Shown here: in pieces, positions 1 to 51,846 of the stretch
Numbering within the stretch: position 1 is the stretch's first letter
How the letters are laid out: each line of letters begins with the position of its first letter
Origin: Lucifuga dentata
Lineage: Eukaryota; Chordata; Actinopteri; Ophidiiformes; Bythitidae
Assembly: GCA_014773175.1 (NCBI GenBank)
Contig: VXCM01000046.1
Span: 186,001 to 250,000 of the forward strand
DNA length: 64,000 bases
Direction: 5' to 3'
Program-made: the position numbers and the translations under genes
Notes under the pieces: generated by a model
Seen by the model: the letters and a program-made list of their open reading frames with translations, nothing else
Told to the model about the DNA's origin: nothing
Database searches by the model: none

Positions 1-2785
1 CTGAATGTGCTTGTTTTTTTGTTTTTTGCTGCTAATTTAAAAAAAAAAATGCATTATTTTTAGATACTATTTCAGCAAGTGGAAAGAATAAAAATAACCT
101 AAATGAGACTTCTGATAAATCTTTAATGTAATGGATTCGGATAAAGCTCTTGCATAACATTTGCTTGAGATGTCATACTGACGTTTAGCTGTCTGCGCTG
201 CTCACTCGTGCATCAGAAAGCAAATGAAGCAGCGCTTAGCGAGGATCTTTTTCTCTAACGAATCTGGAGGGCTCGCAGTGTTATTGACTTGACAAAGCAA
301 ATATTTGTCAGCGTTTATTTCTGACCAGAGTGGCGCAAATGTTTTGCAAATGTCTCTTGTGTGTTAGCGTGTTTTAACAAGATATGATTTATGCACATCC
401 TGCTATAATAGGATTTATAGATGAGAGCTGCCATCTGGTCTGTAGGTTTCACCCTGCACAGCAAAACACCCAGCGAAGAGGAGGCTGTAAACAATGTTCC
501 ATCTTGATTTCTGAAGTCTCCACCACTGAATTGGGAGGTTGAAGCAATTACAGGCTCTGTGTGACTTAGATATGGCCAAACAGTTTGTCAGCAGATATAT
601 GAAATGTGCTGGGTTGGATTTGGCAGATAGTCCTGAGGGCCACCCCCACCAGCCCCTCTGCCCCCCTCTGTTTGTCTCTGTCTCTTTGTATACAATATAT
701 ATTTTCTAATGCTGTAGATTTTGCTGATGCGTGGTGTGTGAGGGCCTGGAAGGTAAAGGTGGCTTGATATGCAAGTTTCTTGAATTTGTTTTCCGAGATC
801 CTTTCACTAGATGACATCAAAAGTCTGTCTGTTAAATGATTGCATCTGCACTCTGGGAAACGATCCAGGTTTTTGTGGAAAACTGTATTAGCATGATGTG
901 ATGCTTTTTATATATGTAAGAGTTTTTTATTGTTCACATGTGAAGCATTTTGTGGCTTAAGCTAATTAACTTGATTATAAGGAATTTTATAAGTGTACAG
1001 TATGGCAACCACACTGCATGTTTTTGACTGGATATGTCATTATCTCATGAATTGATGAATACAAATTACGTTCATCAATACACATGGCTGTATGTGCAAC
1101 AAGTTGGGTGAGCATTCCGATGGAAGCCCGGAGCCGATGTTAAATGGCGGCTTCGTCTAACCCCAGCAGTGGATCTCAACTTCTGAGTTGCATAAAGTCT
1201 TCTGATGCAGTTAAACCTTCCAAAATGGAGACTGGATAGTAAGTAATATAGCGCATCGTATTTGAAAATTCAAATTTTTCATTAAATATACAAATATACA
1301 ACCATATTACATAAAATAAATACTGTCCCTCACACTAAAGTAATGCAAACTGATAAGAAATATACTTTACATTGAGCAAAATATATGTTAGGAAGATGAA
1401 TTTGTTAGCAATAACATGAGAAAGTTAAAAGTAAAATCTTCATATGATTGTACTTGGACACTTCACTGTCTTCCTCAGACAGCTGGACTCTCTTTTTTAA
1501 CTGTGGGAAATGGCAGCTCCATCAGGGTAGAGTTGGACCTGTGTGTGTGTGTTTACACAATGCTCAGCTTAAAGAGCACTGGAGTGTGGAGAGGTTTGGC
1601 AGCGCTGAGGGCCAAGAGCCTCTCTGATGCTGATGGATTAGCAGGAAGGACGAGGACAGACCCAAGGGCCCCTTCTGGCCTTGCCAGGAGCTCTCAGCCC
1701 AGAAAGAAAGAGAAAAATACAATTAATACACTTTCACTCAGTCAATCAATCTCCAGCTACAGGCAGAGACTCACTCACACACACGTGCACAGGTTTCAAA
1801 TGCATATACATGTATACACAATCACACACACAGTCCAAGCCAAAAGACAGGGAATCAATATTCACTTAAGAGCTGCTGCCTGGCACTGACATGTCATTCC
1901 TCACACATGCACACCGTTTGTATCCGAGTCACCTCTTACATCGATTGCTTCTGGAGTGACAGAAACATAGGAGTGCTTGCTCAGCCTAAACAAAGGTGCT
2001 GTTAATGAAAATTATTACACAATTTACCCTCTTAAGCTAGTGTTGCTGATTGTTTGGAGGTTTTTCTTTTTGTTGAGTAATGTTCATAGTCTGTATTTTT
2101 TGGCTAGAATAGGTCACTTTATTCCTGGAAAACATCATTTCATTTGACAGTGAATCAAGGTGCGATGTGATGAAAATGGCCAGTCACTGGTTTCCAGGAA
2201 TTCAAGGACACTTAAGTACCCAAGGACCTTCATTCACCTTCTGTACTTTATAAGATAAAGCCACATTTTTACTGTAAAGATAAGATTATTTGTTTTTTTA
2301 GCTTGCAAATGAGGCTCTTCAGCCTTAAAGTGCTAAACAGCTGAAATTTGAGTGGGTTGGTAGAGGAGATTGGAATTGCCTTGAAATGTTATTAGTTTGT
2401 GTCTGATGTCGGGCATATAGGTGTGTGTCTAATGAAACTAACACTGAGATGAAGGGTGTGTGAAGCTTGGAGGATAAAGGGAAGGCTTTTGTTTGTGATG
2501 TGGGGAATCAGAGTCAAACTGCAGCTTTTTCCTGACCATTTCCCAATTTTAAGATCTGTTAAACAAGAACTCGGGGCTATGGTGACAGTGACAGGACATA
2601 TTTAGTGTTTTCATGGAGAGATTGAGGCAGAGTGAGAGATATTTTCACCACAGTTAGGTCACAGTTAGGTTAACTGTGTGAATGCAGTGTAACTACCACA
2701 GGTAATGTCTAAAGGAGGAGAAATAAGTGGTCCAGGGTCTGGTGATATATCTACCCACCGGGTCTGGAGCCCTCATGGTAGACTG

Positions 2786-3425
2786 AGGCCTAGTCCAAAC
2801 TAATACAGATATTTTTTAAATGGCTATTTTCCCCCACCATTTAAAAAAAAAAAAAAAAANTTAAAAAAAAAAAAAAAAATGTCCACACAAGCATCATTTA
2901 TAAAATATCTCTGTCCACACGAGAACGCTCAAACGGCTACAAAAGCATGCCAGGCTGGCAGGTGGCAATAAAGTCTGACCCAACCCGGCCTGATCCAAAA
3001 CCGTCATTTCTGGTGGACTTTAACCAGCAGACGCTGTGGACCCAGTAATATTGGCTACAGCATTTGCAGATGCCGTTGTTTGCTGGTAAAGTGGTGCAGC
3101 AGTGCCAAGTTAACTTGTGAACTTGCGACTGCTATTGCTAACCAAACATAAAGAAACCGGTACACGGTCGTTGCCGTTGTTGTTGTTATTGTTTCTGGTG
3201 CATGCTTATTGCACAAAGCAACAGTTCGCACACGAGAGTTTAATTCTGATGTCATCGTTTCCCAAATGCTCCGTTTTTCATGTCCACACAGAAAGCAGAG
3301 TTTTTAGAAATCTACAAAGAAGCTGTTTTTTCTCTGTTTTAGTGGTCTAAAACGCTGTTTGTGTGTGGATGAGAGGCCAAAATGCAGAGGAAAATATACA
3401 TTTCGTAAAATATCCATATTTGTGA
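2786..3425. mobile_element. Degraded DNA transposon/MITE-like element
   Basis: The left end (AATACAGATATTTTTTAAAT...) matches, imperfectly, the reverse complement of the right end (AATATGGATATTTTACGAAA...), giving degenerate terminal inverted repeats of about 40 bp. Internal GTCCACAC motifs recur in both orientations, as in common fish non-autonomous DNA transposons. No transposase frame. A single-N join (2860) interrupts the left part. Family not assigned. Confidence 0.55.
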
Positions 3426-5886
3426 GTCAAGATCTGAAGTGCTACTGGGCCATATTGCTCAGTAGCAGAGTTAAAATATGGAGCAACAAGAGCCAGCAGT
3501 CCTGTTCTCTATCACTCAGTCGCTTGAAACATGAGACAGACACTCAGCCTGACTGGAACTCCGAATTCCAAAACGCCTGTGTCATTCAGGAAACACATTT
3601 AAAAACACTCTTCTCTTTGTAATCCAACTGTCTCCTGACTGCCTGTGGCTCTCCTTGTCTGTCTTTCTGTCCATTTGTGTGTCTGTCTGTCTCTTTGTGT
3701 CTTTGCCAAAGTATTTTTTGTATGCACTTCCTGCGCTGACCAACACTGGAGCTAAGACAACCACCAATTACAAAAAGAAAGCCACAGCAGCTCCATGACG
3801 GTTTACTTCAGCACTTGTAACCCTGTGTTTTGGGGTTTGATACCATGTGCTTGGGTGCTCCGTGGTTAAGACTGTTTGGATTTTATGTCCGGTGTATTTA
3901 GTGCTTTGAGCAGATCCTCAGAAGGGAAATTAACTATTTTCGAGCAAAACAACGGAGTTCTTTAAGGTTAAAGCCCTTGATTAAAACTCATCGGACTTCT
4001 GTCTCTTCCCTCCAACCTCCTTCCTTCCTGTTAACATGCAGTGCAGACACCTGTCCTTGTCCGAGTCTGCGTTTCCCCAGGCAATGTGAATGCAACATTA
4101 GTCTCCGCCTAATAAATTTCCTCCACCTTCCTCCTCTGCAGATTGCAATTAACACTTGGAGACTTCAGAAATTGGTTTTTTATTTATAGATCTCTTTCAC
4201 ACTTGTCTCTTTTCTCATTTGGGTGACTATGAGTTTGGGCTCTCACCACACTGTATCAGCTGACATGCAAGTTACTAATCTTAGAGGTTAGAGATTATTG
4301 TTTGTTATTTGTTTTATGAGCCTGCAGCCATTCCTGATAAAATGTGTGCTGGCGGAAACAAGCTTATCGGCAACAGAGGGACAAAGTTCAGCAAAAGACA
4401 TTATTTACATTATATACAATGGAACGCTTGTCCAAAACAGTTTTCCTCAATAAACAGGCTCATGAAACCCAACCCTAGTTTTGGGTCTTGACCATTAACT
4501 GTCGTGTAAACATCAGGATCATACATATTACAATGTAGGCGGCCCCAGAAAGACAGAGTGCCTCACTCCACCCTGAACTTGACTTGGAAAGATGTGGCTA
4601 ACTGTTGGCAGGAACATGTGGTGTAATGGAACATCATAGCAGGCAGGTTTATCGCTGATGAATATCTGATGGGAGAGCCACCATACACTTTGGAAGAGAA
4701 ATGGTTATAATCAATTTTTGTGCTAAATCCTCAAATTTCCTCTTCTGTGACAAGAAGAGTGTTTGGTTCTATGCCAAATGCGCCGATTAAGATTTAGATT
4801 GATCTTGCATTCAATCTGAGTTAAATTTTCCCTTTTATCTTGCTGCTTGTTACTTCAGAACGTTTTCTCACTCTAAAGCTGGTTTTACGTGATAAGTGGT
4901 ATTTTATTATGCAGGTGCTGCCGTTCTGTCTACCTGTGCTTAACTTTCTCCTGCAGTCAGCTTTTTTTCACTTTACGTGTTTGCTTAATGACAGGATGTG
5001 TTTTAACATAGTATGTGTAAAAAAAAAAACAAAAAAACATGCCACAACAGGTTAGCAAAGCACTTTTCTCTGCAGAATAATCTCAGACTGGCACGTCTGG
5101 AATTTGTATGGACCCTGCTTTATGTGAAGGCAGTAATATGTTTAATGCTTGCATGTCTCTCTACCTCAGGCGACACAGATTTGAAGAGTCTGCAGGATCG
5201 CCTGCTGTGCTGCAGAACAGTTGCTGTAGGTAGCAACATAGAGAGTCCATAATTTATTAAAACCAGGAGGAGATAGTGAAAAGAAAATAGAAGGAGCAGT
5301 AGGAAAACATCTTGTCTGTCCCTATTATCTAAGATCAAACCGCAGCCACCATCTCTTATAAAACCCAGTTCATCTCAGCTTATCAGTCTGTCTTTTCATT
5401 TTATCATCAAAGTCTTCCACATTGCTGAGCATCAGTATTTAGTACCCTTGCCCTCATTTTTTCTGTGAGGTGACCCTGCACATCATTTGTGAGCAGCCGT
5501 AAAGTAAGGCGTAAGCGCTGACTGCCTGTTGCTGGGTCGGTGTCAAACACTAGGTCGGGGTCCAAGATACACAAAGTTGTCAAGATGCTGTGCAGGAATC
5601 ATTTGTTAATTTTAGATTTATGTGTTATTGTTGGATTAAAGCAACTGTGTTTTTTACTAATCCAGCAACCAAGGAAACTGCCTTGTGCACTTGTCATCCC
5701 CATCATGTGCATCAAGCTGACGTGAGATTGATTAAGAGGAATAAATCAAGCAGTCATAAGTATGACATGGGATCTGATGATAGCTCTGGTGGAAATATTT
5801 TTCACGGTTCCATTTGTTTTGCAAATCTTCACAAGATCTTGTGTTGTAATTCTCATTCTCCTCTAAGCCTATTTGCTGAAGCTCCC

Positions 5887-5887
5887 T

Positions 5888-5922
<35 letters not shown>
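5887..5922. repeat. TG microsatellite
   Basis: Run of about 15 TG units. It creates a spurious poly-Cys/Val stretch in an overlapping open frame. Confidence 0.9.
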
Positions 5923-5925
<3 letters not shown>

Positions 5926-7463
5926 GATGGAGCGCTTCTCCTGACAGCTGTTCAAAATGAATCATTGCTAATGAAGCAAAGCAGACACACTGAGTGGAGG
6001 AAAAAAATTGCAATGTTCTTCCTAGTAATCTGGAGTGAGACCTTTAATCATATTGTCTTTTCACTATGTAAAAGTTTATTCATTGCAGTTTGAACAAAAG
6101 AGTCTCCGGAGAGAGTCCTTAAACTGACTTATTTTTTTGTGGGGGGGNGGTTGAAAATGCTCTAAATCCCTGTTGAGCTGATGAGGTGTTTTGCACAGAG
6201 TTCTGTTGTGTTCTGAGAAAGAGAAGGTCCTCCAGAATACTTGTCAGGGCCTGCAGCTACACTGGTAAAACAGCTTTCAATGGACACTAAATTAAGCACT
6301 GTGAACCCTAGAGACTGAAAAGCTAAGAAACCATAGAGCCACAGCCTTTTCTTCTAAAATTATGCTCACACCTTGATGGACATGCACACCTTTCCACCTC
6401 CATTAGGTGCCAGTCGTGTGTGGAGGTCTACTGTCAGTAACACTGTGTCATATGGGAAGCAAAAGAAAAGAGGAAGTACACAGAAACTGAATAAAGGAGC
6501 AGACAGAATAAGAGAAGGATGCAGACAGCACCTTTATTTTAATTTAATTTTAATTTTTAATTTTAATTTAATGACACTTCCTCCAAAAAAAAAAAAAAAT
6601 CCTTGAAAGGGTTAGGTGGAACCAAATTACAGTTCCTCCGTTGTTTGTGAATCAGAGGTGTTGACAGGCGTGAGTCCAACCAACGAGCCTGCTGGACAGG
6701 GGCAGGGTGAAGGTATGCGGGGCTTTCAGAAGGAGTGAAAGAAACCAAGAGGAGAAAGATTTCCTTTTGCACAAAAGCTGAAGAACAGCCTCACACAGAG
6801 AAGAAGGCTTGTCCTGCTGGGAGGTTATTTTAGGTGTTCCTCAGGGGTCTGCCCTTAGTACCCTTACAAATGCATGACAAAAGATCCAGAGTTTCCCCTG
6901 GATAATGGGAGTTTTTGCTTCCCTGAGTCAGAGAAGTGACATGTTCAGGGAAGGGCGAGCGGAGCCTCTTGCAGGTGCTTCTTCTTAAAGGTGACTCAAC
7001 ATGGCTATTCGCAGAGGGACGTTCTGGGAAAAGCACAGCCATTTATCCCAGGCCTCTATGTTGTGGTCATGGTGCATTTGAAAGCATCCACTCTTTGCCA
7101 GCTTTCCACTGTATATTGAAGAACTGACAAAGATCCTTTGGAGAAAGAAAATAGATGTTGATGTGTCTGTGGAACGCTATGTGTAGGTTCCTTGTGGATT
7201 AGAATATATAACCGCTGCTGACAGGAAGCTTGCCTGGGCTACATTGTCCTTATGCATGTGACTAATGACCATTACTTGATGAGGCGAGAAGGAGAGAGTG
7301 AGTGTCGAGAAGTAAAAGTGGAATGGTGAGAATGAAAGTTAATGAATAGTTAGCCAGGAGATCTGCTTAGAAACTTATCAAGACTGAGATGATCTGCATG
7401 GCAATAAGACGACTACAGAAACTCAATCACAAACTGCATCTTATGGTGACTTAATTTTAAAAA

Positions 7464-7497
7464 ATCTACTTGTAGCTACAGAGCGCTACAAGTAGAT
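7464..7497. other. Perfect 13-bp-stem hairpin, 8-nt loop
   Basis: ATCTACTTGTAGC at 7464-7476 is exactly complementary to 7485-7497. It lies in presumed intron 1; no function seen. Confidence 0.7.
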
Positions 7498-8004
7498 CAG
7501 AGCGCTCATCCCAGTCCTCTTTATGCTCTCTGCCACGTCTTGTCCTCCATTAAATTCGACATCAACACGCTCCTCCACTAGCGTTTTGGCCTCTTTGCTT
7601 CTTGCTTTGCACATGCTCATTATACAGCAAATCTGTCAGCTTCCACTTGTGGGTGCATTGGCATCTTAAGCACATCCACTTGCTTTTACCATGTCTCTCC
7701 TCTTCTGAGATCTACTGGCTGAGATTCCAAAGTGGGAGGGGAGGGGAAGGGGNGGGGGGGGGGGCAGCAGGAGACAAGGAGAACTAAGTGTAAGCGTGAG
7801 AGAAAAGCGAGAGGAAAAAAAGTGTGGAAAACATACACCGCTAAGTAAACCCAGTGATCTCTCTTGTAAGGAGTAGTAACATTAATAGAAGAGAAATCAG
7901 CTTGTTTATATCCTCAAATCAAACCCATTTTCATTCTTAGCGCAGCATGTGATCACTCTGTAAATTTTTGCCTGCTATGAAATGAAATTTATTTCTCATC
8001 GTCT

Positions 8005-8170
8005 TGAACGGTTTAATCCTTTCGGGGGTCATGGGGTGCAGGAGCTTATCCCAGCATGCATGAGATCCTGAAAGAAGGGAAACAAGTCACCGCTTCAATT
8101 TAGAGTCTCCATACCAGTTGATTTATGGGATAAAAACAAGTGAGCACATCGAGAACATGCAAGCTTGTGA
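8005..8170. repeat. Relic of a common fish interspersed repeat
   Basis: Contains GGGGTCATGGGGTGCAGG...TATCCCAGCATGCAT, AATTTAGAGTCTCCA and GAGAACATGCAA in order. These are recognisable fragments of a repeat abundant in fish genomes, heavily decayed with internal deletions. Class not assigned. Confidence 0.5.
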
Positions 8171-10148
8171 GGTTGAAAGTTTGTTAAAATCTGCACGTTT
8201 CTGTACATTGTCACAACCCTGCAGTGGCAAGAGGTTCAAAGTACAACAAATCAAGCTACTGTTATTCATCCTTGTCATGAGTTTGGAGAATTCCTGCAAA
8301 CTCTATAACAGCAGTTTTATCAGTTTGTGCATGTCACATCAGGTGAGATGGATATCTGTGTCAGACTGAATAATATAAAGTTTGATGCATGTGCAATGAG
8401 TCTCTGGTGTATCTTAGTGCTATGATAAGGAGAAGAAAAAAACAATGCAGACAGAAATGCGTCATATCTATGCGTTTATAGATATGGGTTGGAGCTGCAA
8501 CTAAATTTTTGATACTCTAGTAATTTTGTTGTGGGCCGTCTTTGCTCATGCTGTGAGCTAGGATGGTCATTTTGGATAAATGACCAAAGATTTCATCACA
8601 ATTCTCTCGGGATAGTTAACTTTATCCTGCGATAGCCCAAACTCACAGACTATCGGAGACGAGATAATTTTCTTCTATTTGGAATTTGTGTAGAAAATTG
8701 TGTCAAAACCTGCTATTAATTTAAATCATCATTGGGAGAGTTAAGAGTTTATCCATTACTGGCATTGTAATTGTATTAAACTACAGAAAATGGTAATTGT
8801 ATCACTTTGTCTTTGTGTGTTGTAGTTTGATTAGAATTTGTCATTCAGCCAAGACATAGCAAGCAGCTACTCAGATAATGAAACTGAATATCTTTGTGTG
8901 TGTGTGCCAGTTTGTAATGAACTGGCTCAAGAGTCATACAAAAGGAGGGTGATCATATATTTGGGGTCAACCAAACTAAGATGTCACTGAGGGAGCAAAC
9001 AGAGACAAAAGGACCAGACTGGCTTTAAAGCCTCAGAGCTGTTAGTCCAGCTGAACCTGGTCTCACTAACAAGTTAATCTGCCTGCTCAACAGAAGAGCC
9101 AATCAGAGTAGGAGGTGACATTACAAGTCATGTGATTTTTTAAAAAATAAGTTACATGTTTCAGCTTTAATTTTTGCCATGAATCATTTAGTGTATAACA
9201 TGCACAAAATAATGATAAAAGCTCATCAGAATTTTCTAAAGCATAAGGTGTTCAAATTGTTTATTCTGTCTAAACATTTAGGCATTTCGTTTACAGTGAT
9301 ATGAAGCAGAATAAAGCAGGAAATTCACAAAAATGATAATCTAGAACCAACAAATGTTGACATTGTTACTTTATAAATTACTTAAGCCCATTATTAAAAT
9401 TGCTGTGATTAATTTTCTGTTACATGGCTAATTGTTCTTGCGCTAATATAGTTAATATACTTGTGGTGGAAAAAAAAGGAATAAAAGTACTTAAGCCAGC
9501 GATAATCTTTAGTTATCTTTTTCATCCTCGTTCTGACTCATTTCAGCTCAGGGAACTAATGACTCAGCACATTTCACCTTGGACCCAGCAGTCTCTCAGA
9601 CTCTGTTAATCACGTTTGCATTAACACAGAATCATTTCTCACCTGTCACCAGCATCTCATTTCAGATGCGGTGATAAGGACGGCTGGGTATGATTCTGGC
9701 CTGCTGATCTGTGCGATGGCTGCTGAGTCACTCCCAGTGTGCATCTGTTTTAGGCAGCGTGAGATTTCTCCCCAAAGCTGTAAGACAAGTCCACTGAGAC
9801 TGTGAGTTATAGGGAGGGGCAGACGATTAATGGCTTGTACTGTCCCTGTCTGTGTGGTTGGATCATCACCTTATTGACAGTAAAAATATTATTGTCCCAT
9901 GTAGATATTTTGCTTGTCCAATCTTGCACTGCACAATATGGGCCAACAGATAATCCTTTACGTTTTTGGCTGGTATTTTGGCTAGAAAAATAAATTAACC
10001 ATGCTGCGTTACTGCACCAATAAAAGTATATTTGTGATGACTTGCAGTAAATGTCTCAACATTACCTGGCTTTGAGCCACGTTCCACTAATATTTCCTTT
10101 TGTCCTTCACTATTTTTCTTTCTTACTCGTTCTCCTCTGTCTCCTCAG

Positions 10149-48145
<37,997 letters not shown>

Positions 48146-48705
48146 GGGAGGAGGAGGCGTCCATATGCTTGGCCTCCTCCCTCCTTGTGCCTGCTGCTCC
48201 ACTGGGACTCCTCACCAGGAATGTGACCTCCAGGATCTGATTGCTTATTGGCAGAAGAGCTCAAGACTCAGAAGAAGATTCCGTAGTTGAGCGCTAGATG
48301 ATACTGTAACCTGGAGAGCTGATTGGCTAAAGCAGCCAATGATAAAAGGTCGCTGCCTGAGAAAGTGTGCTCTGAGAAAACCCTGAAAACTGATCCCAGA
48401 CCAGCCCATTGTCTAGAACTCCTGCTGGCAAGAGACTGACGTTTTGGGGACGGGAGGAAGGGGGGGTACAGCGTTGACATCATCAGCTCTGCCTGCTTTG
48501 TTGAGGAGTGATTGTACAGCCTGACTGCCTAGATTGATACTGGTATGTGTGTGTGTGTGAGGGGAGGCAGGATGAGTTATACAATATATATTTTCAGAAA
48601 CAATACAGAATATGTGAACAGAGATTTCCACTTTATCGTTGGTGGGGTTATACAATATAGGCCTTTGTATATTCATCAGGTTTTTGCTCATTTCCTTTTT
48701 CTTTT

Positions 48706-48742
<37 letters not shown>

Positions 48743-50990
48743 GGGGTTGGCACATTTATCTTTATATATCATTGGTATTGCTTTCCTCTGCCATAGCAGG
48801 CCTAATTGACTTTTCCGTGGTCTGTTCTGGACAGGACGCAGCCGTGCGATTTCACCACGATCGATAGCAGCTCCAAACTCACATCAAATTAGTTTGTGAT
48901 GACTGGCTGGCGTCATTTTCCTGAAAATGATGTGTAAGATGTTATTTTGTTTGCTGAGAAGAAATATCTTAGTGTGTTTTCTTTAATAGGTGATGGGCAC
49001 ATCTTCTATCCTTTTGATTGATCCTCTGAATGATTGCTTATGTCACTGATAACATTGTTTTTTCTAAATCCTGCATTGTTTTATTACTGCCGTGCCATTT
49101 TGTCCCTGACTAGAGTTTGCACAATTTTTTCCATGTTTTTTTTTTTTTTTTTTTTCCTTCTCATTTGACGTGGTACTAATGCAAAACTGCAAGACTGGTG
49201 CTTGTGAGTGTGTATGTTGAATATATTTTCTAACATGTAAGTGATTTTGTGTGTGTGTGAGAGAGAGAGCAGTTTAAAGCTGGGATTGGATATTTTTGAG
49301 CTGGCTCTGCACAGTTGATTCTGGTTGGAGTTTTCCTTGATTTTTCATTGCGGTTTCTTGTTCCAGTATGACATGAAATTAAACGATCATGCCTTTTACA
49401 TGCAAACGTGCGTGTTAGCAGGCAAAACATTGAATTCTAAGGTGGGTGTATCACCCAAACATTTGTTGAAAGATTAGGGGATTTGGCAAAATAACATGAA
49501 AACTAAAAAATATGATTTTATATATTGGAATATGGTTGGCAGTAACTTAAAGTGTATGTGCGTAGTATTTATTGGGCTCAAACATGCAAAACCACTGGTA
49601 TGGTCCTTTAACACAATTATGATCAACTCTTCATCCATACCAACATGGTGATTTACATACCAGGGCCAAAACATTTGCAGATTCAGGTAACTCATGGCAA
49701 ACACATGTATTATAGTACGAAAATGGTTTTATTTTTTATGAGTGGCCTTTTTTCTCTACTTTTTTACTTAAATGTGAATATTATTCCAATCATTCAATCA
49801 CAAACTGATTTCTGCTGTTAAATATTGTTTCAGAGGAAAACCACAGTTTACACCAATGATTGTAGATTCATTTTTGAGACGTTATCATTATCCTGGAATT
49901 CTACTGAAAAAAATAAAACGTGCAATATCACACCAGTTCAGTCTTACACATGAAAATGCATAAAAAGAAGAATCACCTGGATTTTTTTGTTTTATTCACA
50001 CTTTGCTGCCATCACATCGAGACCAAAGACTAATCAACATCTGAGTGAGCTACATGTTCCAATATTTACCTCAGACTTCCCAACTCATCAGCTCAACAGC
50101 CATATAGCTTAACTTAGTGTTTCACAACCATGGACTACATTCAATTTACAATGTCATATAAATCTACAATTCACTTTTATATGACATCATCTATATGCAA
50201 AGAAACCGCTGCATCCTCCAAATGAAATCTGACTAAACAGATCAGCTGTAGCTCGCATACAAGAGTCACACACAAATACCAAATTTATGATTCATTGGCT
50301 GAGCTAAACTTCCACACTGACCCCCTTTTTTATGATTAGGTTGATTTCTGATGTGGTCCCAGTTTGATCAGACCCATCTGTTTTATGACTCCTCATCATC
50401 AAGTACAGCTGTTTCCCAAAACAACGTTTGAGGAGTGAACAGCAGGATGAGATCAGTGAGCAAATGGCTTTTTGTAATATTGCCTGATTGTTCCCTGTGG
50501 AAAGATGCTCTGCTTGTACGCTGCCACCTGAAACTGCAAGTGTTTTTTTTTTTTTTTATGACCACTGTAGTCAGAGAAAGTGGATTTGTGTGTTAAATAT
50601 CTCCACGAAGGCGAGATGGTTTGATCACAGCAACAGGAGCAACAACTTCGCCCGCTTCACTGGACTTAATTGCTTTCACTCGACTTTATCGTGTTATTTT
50701 AGAAGACAAACGTGGTGTTTGTGTGATTAGGTTACTGCTGTGCTGTTCTTTATTCTCTTTATTCTCTTAGATGAATGGAATAATGTAACCCACTGGTGAA
50801 GGATTCAGCCATGATCACCACAGCTCAGTGTAAGGAAGTAAACTGACTTTCTTCCAACCGTGACCTTGTTTTCCTGATATTATCAGGACATAAGACTCCA
50901 AACCACACAGTACCATAGCTGTCTGTAATTTCTGTAACTACTGTTGTTTTGATTATATTTGAAATAATAAACAATGTTGTTTAAACAAAA
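48146..50990 (+). other. plxdc2: plxdc2 3' UTR (end uncertain)
   Basis: Starts after the TGA. Candidate poly(A) signals on this strand are ATTAAA at 49378-49383, AATAAA at 49912-49917 and AATAAA at 50966-50971. The first follows closest, and a copy of the ~190 bp dispersed repeat lies between the first two. Poly-T tracts occur near 48710-48740 and 49137-49155. Which signal is used cannot be decided from sequence. Confidence 0.5.
49413..49611 (+). repeat. ~190 bp dispersed repeat, near full copy
   Basis: Runs from TTAGCAGGCAAAACATTGAA through AAGATTAGGGGATTTGGC and ATGGTTGGCAGTAA to CCACTGGTATGGTCCTTTA. Lies inside or just after the plxdc2 3' UTR. Confidence 0.75.
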
Positions 50991-51666
50991 ACAACCTGTA
51001 TATTTCTTTTTTTAAGTGTTTAGGCTTATTTGAAATATTTTTTTAATGTTTCATTTAGAAATACATTAGGTGATGCTCACAAACACCTACTTCCACTCAG
51101 TGAATCAGTAAACCTTGTTTGCATTCAAAGCAGAAATACAGAAAAACGAGCAGCTGTAAGCTGGAAAATTAATTCATGGAGATGAAAAGCCACCATAACA
51201 ATTAAAAATGCATGCCAGAGTTTGATATAAGATCTTAGGGAATTAATTTGGAAGAATGGATGAATTAATTTGCAAAAACTTTGATGAAGACATGAAGCCC
51301 CATAGATTTTCTCCTCCTCCATCAGATATTGTTTAGAAAACATAACACATCATCCACATCCATATTAATTAAGAGCAAGATAGTGCAAATGCTGTGGGGA
51401 GACTAGATAGTAAAGGAGCTAGTGTGAAGATTTGGAAGATGAAGCTCCATAGTAGCAGTGAAAAACTGAGTAAAGAAAACTGCAGAGGAGAGATGGAGGA
51501 GCAAAGAAGACATGAAGGTTTAGAGAAAGAGGAGGAGGAGTTACAGCAGACTAGCAGAACTTCCCCTGATGTTTGGTGCATGTTCATTAGCACGAAGGAT
51601 TAAAAAAAAAAAACTAGAACAATGACTCTTGTGTAAACAGTTGGATGCTCAACCATTGAAAGCAGC

Positions 51667-51846
51667 TTAAAGGACCATACATATTATTTTGCATGTTTGA
51701 ACCTAATGTATTCAGTTTTCATACATGTTATGTAAAGGATAAAACTATTTCAGCTTTTCTGATATTTTGCAAAATCTCTTAAGGTTTCAGAATCCAATGT
51801 TCAAGTGACACACCCACCTTAAAAATCGATGTTTCTCCTGCTAATA
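51667..51846 (-). repeat. ~190 bp dispersed repeat, inverted copy
   Basis: Starts TTAAAGGACCATAC and ends ACCCACCTTAAAA...CTCCTGCTAAT, the exact reverse arrangement of the copy at 49413-49611. Confidence 0.7.

Larger units (their letters stand above)
1..10148 (+). other. Presumed plxdc2 intron 1 (or 5' flank)
   Basis: No exon with a signal peptide and a phase-1 donor was found here. The stretch holds a degraded inverted-repeat transposon (about 2786-3425), a TG microsatellite (about 5887-5920), single-N joins at 2860, 6148 and 7753, a 13-bp-stem hairpin (7464-7497) and a relic of a common fish repeat (about 8005-8170). Open frames here are low-complexity or repeat-derived. That it is intron rests on PLXDC2 gene structure and not on a signal in this sequence. 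Confidence 0.6.

Noticed and set aside
1144..1239. Short ATG frame starting MAASSNPSSG and ending at a GTAAGT donor, possible plxdc2 first exon
   Set aside because: It has no hydrophobic signal peptide, and joining its phase-2 end to the exon at 10149 creates an immediate TAG.
1416..1889. 157-codon open frame
   Set aside because: Low-complexity Thr/His tail from CA-rich sequence; no recognisable motif.
5590..6093. 167-codon open frame
   Set aside because: Contains the TG microsatellite read as Cys/Val repeats; no domain and no splice context.
51394..51603. 69-codon Glu/Lys-rich frame with coiled-coil look
   Set aside because: Purine-rich sequence gives Glu/Lys runs by composition alone; no neighbours, splice sites or family match.
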